Source of the DNA: Polyangiaceae bacterium
GTDB lineage: Bacteria > Myxococcota_A > Polyangia > Polyangiales > Polyangiaceae
Assembly: GCA_025934595.1 (NCBI GenBank)
Contig: JAICXU010000284.1
Location: forward strand, 1 to 5,405
Length of the DNA stretch: 5,405 nucleotides
Direction of reading: 5' to 3'
Each line of letters opens with the position of its first letter. The first letter of the stretch is position 1. Below are positions 1 through 5,405 of the stretch, piece after piece. The notes beneath the pieces are model-generated. The model searched no databases and was not told the origin of the DNA. It saw nothing but the letters and a program-made list of their open reading frames with translations. The position numbers were made by a program, and so were the translations under genes.

Positions 1-2657
1 GATGAGCGCGCCGAACATGGCGAGCGGCACCGACCCGGCAAGCACCACCAGCGGGTCGCGGAACGAATTGAACTGAGCGGCCAGCACCAAGAAGATCAGC
101 AGCACCGCCAAGCCCATGGCCGGGAGGAACTTGCCAGACTCTTGGCGGAGCTGGCGCGACTCACCGGTGTAGTCGGTGCGCGAGCCGGGCGGCATGATCT
201 TCGCTGCCGCTTGTTCTAGGACCTTCAGGCCTTCGTTGACGGAGCGAGGGGCGACGCCGGAGATCTTGACCGCATTCAGCTGCTGGAAGCGGTTGAGCGA
301 ACGAGGCTCGACCCCTTCTCGCACGGTGGCGATCGTATCTAGCGGGATGAGCGTACCGTTCGGACCGGTGACGTGGATGTCCGCCAACTGCGTCGGCGTG
401 AGGCGCGCCGTGCGTTCGACCTGCGCGATGACCTTGTAGGCACGGCCGTCGATGCTGAAGCGGTTGATCCAGTTGCCGCCGACCATCGACGCCAAGTCGG
501 CGCCGACCTGCTGCATGCTGAGGCCCATCGACGATGCCTTGTCGTGATCGATGACGATGTCGGTCTTCGCCTGATCGATCTTCACGTCCATGATCGGCGG
601 GAATGCGAAGAGGCCGCTCTTCATCGCGTCATCCGCGATTTCCTGCGCATAGCGAATGAGCTCCTCGTGCGGCGCTGTGCTCGCGATCACGAACTCGACG
701 GGAAAAAATCCCGCGCTCGGCAATGCGCCCGGCAAAAATACCGGCGCGCGAATTCCGGTGATGCCCGACAGCTTCGCGAACGTCTCTTCTTGGATCTGGA
801 AGATGGTTCGTTTTCGCTCGTCCCACGGCTTCACGAGCATGCCGCCGAAGCCGCCGGAGGGCAGCGTGATCTGGAACGACGATTCGAACTCGGGCTCGCT
901 CTTGAAGACGTCGAAGACTTGCTTCGTGTACGTCTCGACTTGCTCGAGCGTGGCGTTCGCGGGCGCGTCGACCGCACCGAACACGACGCCTTGGTCCTCG
1001 TTCGGAGCGAGCTCCTTCGGCGCGAATTGGTACATCGGGATCACGAGAAGCGAGAGGACGATCCACACTGCGTAGACGGCGCCGCGCGCATCGAGCGTTC
1101 GGGCGAGCGCACGCGAGTAGGCATTCTTGATCGCCTCGAACGCGCGATCGATCGCTTTCACGAGCTTATTTTCCGCGTGATCCTTCGACAGGAGGCGCGA
1201 CGACATCATCGGCGACAGCGTGAGCGCGACGACGCCCGAGATGAAGACGGCGCCGGCAAGCGTGAACGCGAACTCGCGGAAGAGCGATCCGGTGAGGCCA
1301 CCCTGGAATCCGATCGGCGCATAGACGGCGGCGAGCGTGATCGTCATCGCGATGAGGGGACCGACGAGCTCGCGGGCTCCGGCGAACGCCGCCTGCATGG
1401 GCGTGTGGCCACCGCGTATGTGACGCTCGACGTTCTCGACGACGACGATGGCATCGTCGACGACGAGGCCTACGGCGAGAACGACGGCGAGGAGCGTGAG
1501 CAAGTTCAGGGTGAACCCGAAGACCTGCATCAAGAAGACGGCGCCGATGAGCGACACCGGAATCGCGACGAGAGGCACGAGCACGGTGCGGAGCGATCCC
1601 AAGAAAAGAAAAATGACGATGATGACGATGAGCACCGTCTCGGCGAGGGTGTGCTCGACCTCGTGGATCGCGTTGTCGATGTACTTCGTGCTGTCGAACG
1701 CGATGCTCGCTTCCATGCCGGAGGGGAGCTCGGATTTGACGATCTGCATCTCGTCGCGCACGCGCTTGATGACGTCGAGCGAGTTCGCGGTCGGGAGGAC
1801 CCACACGCCCATGAAGACGGCGCGCTTGCCCGAAAATCGCACCGCGGAGTCATAGCTGTCGGCGCCGAGCTCGACGTCGGCCACGTCCTCGAGGCGCACC
1901 AAAGCCCCATTTTGCTCGCGGATCACGAGCTTCTTGAACTCGTCGACCGACTTCAAGTCCGTATCGGCCGTGACGTTCAGCTGGACGAGCGCGCCCTTGG
2001 TTTGTCCGACCGCGGAGAGATAATTGTTCGCGCCGAGCGCTTGGCGAACTTGCGAGGGGCTCACGTTGAGCGCCGCCATCCGATCCGGCTTGAGCCACGC
2101 GCGAATCGCGAACGTCCGACCGCCGAGGATCTCGGCACGCTGCACGCCTTCGATGGCGGAGAGGCGCGGCTGGACGACGCGGATCAAATAATCGGTGACC
2201 TGATTCTCTTCGAGGATGTTGGATCCAAAGCTCAAATACATCGCCGCGATCTGCGCGTCGGAGGGCTCGATGTTGATCGCCGGCACCTCGGCTTCGGGCG
2301 GCAAGTCGGCGCGCACTTGATTCACGCGCGCGCTGATGTCGGCGAGGGCCGCGGCGGCGTTGAAATTGAGCTTGAGGCGCGCCGTGATCGTCGACATGCC
2401 TTGCACGCTCTGCGACTCGATGTAGTCGATGCCGTCGGCGGCCGCGATCGCGCGCTCGAGCGGCGTCGTGATGAATCCGCGCACGAGATCGGCGTCGGCG
2501 CCGACGTATACCGTGCGACCGTGACCGACGCGCTCTCGAGCTTCGGATATTGGCGCACGTTGAGCGTGCGCACCGCCTGCAGTCCCGCGATGATGATGAT
2601 GAGGTTGACGACGATCGCGAGGACCGGGCGCCGGATGAAGATGTCGGTGAACTTCAT
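1..2657 (-). CDS. HAE-1 family RND multidrug efflux permease (AcrB/MexF-like), 3' end outside window, one-base frameshift
   Basis: Inner-membrane proton/drug antiporter subunit of a tripartite RND pump. The ATG at 2657 begins MKFTDIFIRRPVLAIVV, the typical RND N-terminus with TM1 at about residues 10-28. Codons 1-47 are in one frame. Near base 2515 one base appears to be missing, and from 2514 to 1 the protein continues in the next frame for 838 codons without a stop. The restored product is 886 residues, against about 1040 for the family, so the C-terminus (TM10-12) lies off the left edge. Visible are the first porter domain with GADADLVRGFITTPLE, TM2-TM4 at about 338-408 with GLVVDDAIVVVENVER (D401/D402 match the AcrB proton-relay pair D407/D408), TM7 at about 528-545 followed by PNEDQGVV, the second porter domain, and TM8 entering TM9. 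The lysine of TM10 is not covered. It lies 10 nt after the adaptor gene, so the two are surely one operon. Substrates cannot be deduced. Family assignment is very secure; whether the gene is functional depends on the frameshift being real. Confidence 0.95.
2512..2519 (-). other. Apparent -1 frameshift site in the RND permease gene
   Basis: On the minus strand the reading is GTC ACG GTC, then two bases GC, then ACG GTA TAC GTC GGC GCC GAC. Family homology expects V-T-V-x-T-V-Y-V-G-A-D here (AcrB has V-T-I-S-A-S-Y-P-G-A-D), so exactly one codon belongs where only two bases remain. Adding one base, for example to give GCC, restores a continuous protein. Without it, translation from 2657 stops after 111 codons at 2322. 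There is no obvious slippery heptamer or long homopolymer that would suggest programmed frameshifting. Confidence 0.88.
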
Positions 2658-2665
2658 GGCAAGGG

Positions 2666-2670
2666 CCTTA
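2666..2670 (-). promoter_or_regulatory. Shine-Dalgarno for the RND permease overlapping the adaptor stop codon
   Basis: The minus strand reads TAAGG directly before CCCTTGCC and the ATG at 2657. The TAA is the adaptor stop, and the AAGG core sits 8 nt before the start. This supports the ATG at 2657 and suggests the permease is translated from the adaptor message, possibly by reinitiation. Confidence 0.55.
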
Positions 2671-3882
2671 GTGATTTTCGGGATGCGGCGTGAGCGAAGC
2701 GGCGGCCTTGATGTGATTGTCGATCACGATGGGAGAGCCGTTTTTCAGCTTGAAGGCGCCGGCCGTGACGACCTCTTGGCCGGCTTGCACGCCCTCCATC
2801 ACGGCGATGAAATCTCCGCGCGCCTCGCCCGGGCGAATGAATTGTTGCCGTGCGATCTTGATCGGCGCGCCTGTCGGCGACGTCTCCGCGCCGGGCGATC
2901 CCGGCTTCTTGTCCTCGACGATGAACACCGAGTCGCCGTACGGAGCGTGGATCACCGCGGTTTGCGGCACCGTCACTTCCATTCCGTGATCCGGCAAAAG
3001 AATCGTGACGTTCACGAACATGCCCGGGCGAAGGCCTTCGCCGCCGTTCGGAATCTGCGCGCGGAGCTTCATCATGCGCGTCGCCGCGTCGACGGTCGGA
3101 TCGATCGCCGTGATGTTGCCTTGCATCGGAGCGACAGCGGGCCCCGCATCGTCCGGTTCGTCTTTCGCTTCGAGCTCGATGCGCACCGGCATGCCGACCT
3201 TCACGTTCGTCAGGCGTTGCTGCGGAAGCGAGAAGTCCACGTAAACGGCCTCGACGCCTTCGAGCACGGTGATCGGCGTTCCCGGATTCAAGTACTGACC
3301 CAGGTTCACGTTGCGAATGCCCAGCTTTCCTGCGAACGGCGCGCGCACGGTTTTTCGCGCGATTTGTGCGTTGATTTGATCGATGTCGGTGGTGGCCGCT
3401 TTGAGCTGCGCTTCGTCGTTGTCGAGCTGCGCTTGCGCGATCGCTTTGCTCGCGACGAGCGCGCGGGATCGCTTGACGTTGATCTCGGCGAGGTCGAGGC
3501 GAGCTTTTGCCGACGCGAGCTGCGTGCGCTCCACGTTCGTGTCGAGCTCGACGAGCGGCTGGCCTTCCTTCACCATCTGGCCGGACTCGAAATTGATCCG
3601 CGTGACGACGCCCGGCGCATCGTTCGAAACTTGCACGCCTTTCACCGATGCGACGCTGCCCACCGCGACGAGCGTGCCTTCCCAATCTTGGTTTTGCGCG
3701 ATGTCGGTGCTCACCGATTCCGGCGGCGCGCCATTTTTTTGCGCCTCCTTGCCCATCGCCATGAGCCCGGAGATTTGCTTGAACTTGATGCCGACGAGGA
3801 TGCCGATGACCACCAGCAATCCAATGACTGCGTAGAGATAGCGCACGGGCGGCAGGATGCTTACGGGGCGCGCATCTGGCAA
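2668..3882 (-). CDS. RND efflux periplasmic adaptor subunit (membrane fusion protein, AcrA/MexE type)
   Basis: Bridges the inner-membrane RND permease to an outer-membrane channel. The product is 404 residues, normal for the family. Residues 13-32 (VRYLYAVIGLLVVIGILVGI) form a single membrane anchor. There is no lipobox cysteine, so it is probably anchored by an uncleaved helix rather than by lipid. The first half of the lipoyl/biotinyl-like domain is at about 85-114 (APGVVTRINFESGQMVKEGQ), the alpha-hairpin coiled coil at about 117-177 (rich in Ala, Gln, Asp, Lys), and the second lipoyl half at about 178-207 (TVRAPFAGKLGIRNVNLGQY). The beta-barrel covers about 208-300 (VYVDFSLPQQRLTNVKVGMP), and the membrane-proximal domain contains VPQTAVIHAPYGDSVFIVED. 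No in-frame ATG exists before the anchor. The frame opens after a TGA at 3913-3915, so TTG at 3882 is the best start, with a weak GGA 5 nt upstream. GTG at 3846 has no ribosome site and would cut close to the anchor. It directly precedes the permease gene. Confidence 0.95.
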   Translation of the reverse strand: MPDARPVSILPPVRYLYAVIGLLVVIGILVGIKFKQISGLMAMGKEAQKNGAPPESVSTDIAQNQDWEGTLVAVGSVASVKGVQVSNDAPGVVTRINFESGQMVKEGQPLVELDTNVERTQLASAKARLDLAEINVKRSRALVASKAIAQAQLDNDEAQLKAATTDIDQINAQIARKTVRAPFAGKLGIRNVNLGQYLNPGTPITVLEGVEAVYVDFSLPQQRLTNVKVGMPVRIELEAKDEPDDAGPAVAPMQGNITAIDPTVDAATRMMKLRAQIPNGGEGLRPGMFVNVTILLPDHGMEVTVPQTAVIHAPYGDSVFIVEDKKPGSPGAETSPTGAPIKIARQQFIRPGEARGDFIAVMEGVQAGQEVVTAGAFKLKNGSPIVIDNHIKAAASLTPHPENH

Positions 3883-3883
3883 G

Positions 3884-3915
3884 TCAGTCCATGTGAAGAA
3901 AGATTTTGATCGTCA
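3884..3915 (-). promoter_or_regulatory. Possible 10-codon leader ORF before the adaptor gene
   Basis: The minus strand has ATG ACG ATC AAA ATC TTT CTT CAC ATG GAC TGA (MTIKIFLHMD). Its ATG directly follows the TAA of the upstream 43-codon ORF and shares its last A (TAATG). Its TGA ends one base before the TTG proposed as the adaptor start. The nested arrangement could allow ribosomes to terminate and reinitiate at the weak TTG. No good Shine-Dalgarno precedes it, and such a short frame can arise by chance. Confidence 0.2.
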
Positions 3916-4047
3916 TTAAGCGCGCGTGAGCGTCTTTTTCTCGCCTTTCGCGCGAAAGCAGGTCACTTCGTCGAGCTCCTGCTGCATCGCGGCCGCGCCG
4001 AGGCCCACGGGTAGGTCGCGATCGGGCGATGCGGGCGGCGTGGCCAT
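3916..4047 (-). CDS. Candidate small protein of 43 residues, unknown function, overlapping the reductase stop
   Basis: I do not recognise this product. It begins MATPPASPDRDLPVGLGAAA and ends EVTCFRAKGEKKTLTRA. The first half is rich in Pro and Ala; the tail is basic, with one cysteine (residue 30). There is no signal peptide or membrane segment. Its ATG (4045-4047) overlaps the TGA of the reductase (4047-4049) as TGATG, a usual sign of translational coupling. By hand count, 34 of 42 codons after the start end in G or C against 23 of 42 with G or C at position two, which is the pattern of real coding sequence in a GC-rich genome. It fills most of the gap between the reductase and the adaptor genes. 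It lacks a strong Shine-Dalgarno and could instead be spacer or a decayed 3' extension. Confidence 0.4.
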   Translation of the reverse strand: MATPPASPDRDLPVGLGAAAMQQELDEVTCFRAKGEKKTLTRA

Positions 4048-5129
4048 CACTTCGGACGCGGTTCTTCGACGTCGCGATCGGGTCGCGACAATTTTCCTTT
4101 GCGCATCGCTCGCACGGCAGCCGCCACGGCTTCCGCGACGCCACGTACCTCCTTCATGATCGCATGGTCCTCGTCGAGCGCTTCGTGGCTCGTCGCGTAC
4201 GGCTCGTAGTAACCGATATAGCGATCGATGTGTGAGGCTGCGCCCGCGGAAACCAGACCCATATCCTCCAGCCAATCCACCAGGGAGCGCCTCACGGTTT
4301 CCGCGCCTGCCGTGTCGCCATGTGCCACGATACCGAACACACGACCCTCCAAATGTTTGGGATAGCCCCAACCTCGAAGCTCGAGGGCCTTGGCTTCTTC
4401 CGATTTTTTTCCGTGTGTCGATGAGGGATCTGGATTTCCGCCGTCGGCGCACACGAGGCGATCCATCATCAGCTTGAGGGGGCTCGGCGCTTGATGCCAA
4501 TATACCGGCGTCACGATGAGAATTCCGTGCGCGAGCGTGAAGCGCTCATAGATCTCCGCCATCCAATCTCCCACTTGGCCGAGCGAATGATTGGGATAAC
4601 AAGAGCACGGCCAATGACAGAGCGGCATCGCCGTGGATGCGCAGCCTTTGCACGGAAAAATCCTGCGATCGGGCTCCGAGGTGAGGAGGCTCAGATCGAG
4701 GAGATCCACCTTCATGCGTCGGTGCTCGAGCGCGCGCTTCGCCGTCATCGCGAGTCGCCAACTCTTCGAGATTTCGCCAGGACACGAGCCGTCGTTTCGC
4801 GCCGAGGCGTTGATCACGAGCACGCGCGAAGGCGACTTCCGATCCGCGAATCGCTTCGCCGCCTTTTTCAACTTCGCCCGCGTCGCGAGCCACTCGACCG
4901 AAATTTCGTATTTCGGATCCGCGAACGACGGACCGGCGGGCCGCGTCACGGGAGCTTTGCGACCCTCGCGATAGGCGTCCCACGCGATCTCGGCGAGGCG
5001 CTCGATCGCGGCGCTCTCGACCGCGAACGCCGGATCGAAAAAGCGTGCGCGAAAACGACGCTCGACCTCGATGCGCGAGAGCTTCACCGACGCTTGACCT
5101 TTACGAGATCGCGGCGTGCGTTTCGTCAT
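4047..5129 (-). CDS. Flavodoxin-fold NAD(P)H-dependent FMN reductase/oxidoreductase family protein
   Basis: Probable cytoplasmic FMN-binding oxidoreductase that moves electrons from NAD(P)H to an unknown acceptor such as a quinone or nitro compound. The product is 360 residues. Residues 1-100 are a charged extension without a known fold. The flavodoxin-like core starts at about 102 with VLVINASARNDGSC, a phosphate-binding loop after beta-1. VDLLDLS (141-147) matches the second strand. The segment from 201, containing ILIVTPVYWHQAPSPLKLMMDR, is the family's flavin-binding T-P-V-Y-W element with the following helix. VFGIVAHGDTAGAE (264-277) is the next core strand and loop. Five cysteines lie at 160, 163, 171, 175 and 177. 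No signal peptide is seen. ATG at 5129 is preferred because GGA lies 7 nt upstream (5137-5139). ATG at 5141 is an in-frame alternative adding 4 residues, and the frame is open to the window edge, but that stretch does not look coding. The same-strand order before the efflux genes suggests co-transcription. Fold assignment is good; substrate is unknown. Confidence 0.87.
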   Translation of the reverse strand: MTKRTPRSRKGQASVKLSRIEVERRFRARFFDPAFAVESAAIERLAEIAWDAYREGRKAPVTRPAGPSFADPKYEISVEWLATRAKLKKAAKRFADRKSPSRVLVINASARNDGSCPGEISKSWRLAMTAKRALEHRRMKVDLLDLSLLTSEPDRRIFPCKGCASTAMPLCHWPCSCYPNHSLGQVGDWMAEIYERFTLAHGILIVTPVYWHQAPSPLKLMMDRLVCADGGNPDPSSTHGKKSEEAKALELRGWGYPKHLEGRVFGIVAHGDTAGAETVRRSLVDWLEDMGLVSAGAASHIDRYIGYYEPYATSHEALDEDHAIMKEVRGVAEAVAAAVRAMRKGKLSRPDRDVEEPRPK

Positions 5130-5294
5130 GGATCCGTCCATCGCATGGGCGACGCAAAGCCAACAATGCGCATTTTTGAATCGGTGTGGCGCTCTTGTCT
5201 GTGCGCTCGTGACAAGGCGCTTCGCGGGGACGCGATTTTCGCAGAAATTTTCAGGCGCTTTCGTGGCGAAAAGTTTGCAAGAGGCAGCGGCACC
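5130..5294. promoter_or_regulatory. Divergent intergenic region, presumed promoters for the reductase and the right-edge gene
   Basis: This 165-bp stretch is locally richer in A+T than the flanking genes (for example around 5233-5252 and 5259-5280) and separates two possible divergent starts. I could not place a convincing -35/-10 pair on either strand, so the promoter role rests on position. It contains the inverted repeat at 5194-5216 and a small hairpin, TTTCG-TGG-CGAAA, at 5259-5271. Confidence 0.4.
5194..5216. repeat. Inverted repeat CTTGTC-N11-GACAAG, candidate operator
   Basis: Two perfect 6-bp arms (5194-5199 and 5211-5216) are separated by 11 bp, giving about 17 bp between arm centres. 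It lies between the divergent starts, 65 bp upstream of the reductase ATG. The T-N11-A spacing resembles the layout of LysR-type sites, and dimeric repressors also bind such dyads. No regulator gene is in view to pair it with, and arms this short occur by chance. Confidence 0.25.
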
Positions 5295-5405
5295 ATGGTC
5301 AGTGAAAGAGGCACCGTACCCACGCTCGCGAAAGCGCTTCAGCCGACGGCCCGTATGCATCGACAGACGGCCATCGTTCGAACCGTGATCGACGAGATGG
5401 AGCGA
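5295..5405 (+). CDS. Possible 5' end of an unrecognised divergent gene, truncated by the window
   Basis: An open frame from ATG at 5295 runs 37 codons to the window edge without a stop. It begins MVSERGTVPTLAKALQ and ends with TAIVRTVIDEMER, which looks like an amphipathic helix. AAGAGG at 5279-5284 is a fair Shine-Dalgarno with 10-nt spacing. About 24 of 36 codons after the start end in G or C. A second in-frame ATG at 5355 is possible. The fragment is too short to assign a family, and a chance open frame cannot be excluded. Confidence 0.4.
   Translation, partial: MVSERGTVPTLAKALQPTARMHRQTAIVRTVIDEMER

Noticed and set aside
2589..2603. A run of ATG/GAT trinucleotides resembling a microsatellite, and a similar run near 1615-1632.
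   Set aside because: Both encode Ile/Val stretches of permease membrane helices (ATC codons on the minus strand), so coding explains them.
2322..2657. A separate 111-residue membrane protein starting like an RND permease.
   Set aside because: It is only the first 47 codons of the permease followed by out-of-frame Ser/Arg-rich readthrough after the frameshift.
373..3909. A 1178-codon open frame on the plus strand, antisense to the adaptor and permease genes.
   Set aside because: It is in codon register with the sense frames. It stays open because TTA, CTA and TCA sense codons (the complements of stops) are rare in this GC-rich coding sequence. Its Arg/Asp/Glu/His-rich product has no domain logic, and the opposite strand is clearly RND efflux sequence.
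3916..4500. A 194-codon minus-strand frame that extends the 43-codon candidate upstream into the reductase gene.
   Set aside because: The upstream part overlaps the conserved reductase in another frame and reads as an Arg/Ser/Gly-rich shadow. Only the part after the reductase stop is worth keeping.
5126..5323. A 65-codon minus-strand frame ending in an ATGA overlap with the reductase start.
   Set aside because: No recognisable protein features or convincing ribosome site, and it covers the likely promoter region. The final part (MRIVGFASPMRWTDP) could be a leader peptide, but a four-base overlap alone is weak.
5116..5388. A 90-codon plus-strand frame across the divergent intergenic region.
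   Set aside because: It starts antisense inside the reductase N-terminus and shows no coding signature; the frame from 5295 that runs off the edge is the better plus-strand candidate.

Overview
This is a GC-rich, densely coding bacterial window (roughly 60% G+C by eye; third codon positions strongly G/C). It comes from a Gram-negative organism, because it carries an inner-membrane RND pump and its periplasmic adaptor, which only work in a double-membrane envelope. Codon bias and architecture would fit a myxobacterium-like or other GC-rich proteobacterial lineage. That placement is an impression, not shown by the sequence.

Layout, right to left along the minus strand. (1) 5295-5405, plus strand: possible 5' end of an unrecognised divergent gene that runs off the right edge. 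(2) 5130-5294: short divergent intergenic region with an inverted repeat, CTTGTC-N11-GACAAG, that could be an operator. (3) 4047-5129, minus: a 360-aa flavodoxin-fold NAD(P)H-dependent FMN reductase-like protein with an unusual cysteine cluster and a charged N-terminal extension. (4) 3916-4047, minus: a candidate 43-codon small gene whose ATG overlaps the reductase stop (TGATG). (5) 2668-3882, minus: a periplasmic adaptor (membrane fusion protein) of an RND efflux system, apparently starting with TTG. (6) 1-2657, minus: the HAE-1-type RND permease, 10 nt after the adaptor stop, running off the left edge about 150 residues short of the usual length. Read as given, the permease has a one-base deletion near base 2515 that shifts the frame after codon 47. 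After that point the correct frame stays fully open for 838 codons with all checked motifs intact, so this is either a sequencing or assembly error or a very recent mutation.

The minus-strand genes are closely spaced and may form one transcription unit: redox enzyme, small ORF, adaptor, pump. Adaptor and permease would form a tripartite exporter with a TolC/OprM-type outer-membrane channel. No channel gene is visible here; it may lie beyond the left edge. No TetR, MarR or LysR regulator lies in the window. The reductase could modify or detoxify redox-active compounds that the pump exports, but that link is inferred from gene order only.

I found no RNA genes, mobile elements, CRISPR arrays or convincing terminators. 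A 1178-codon open frame on the plus strand (373-3909) is a shadow of the efflux genes. I did not find clear evidence of a new biological system. The best leads are the frameshift, the coupled small ORF and the cysteine-rich reductase.
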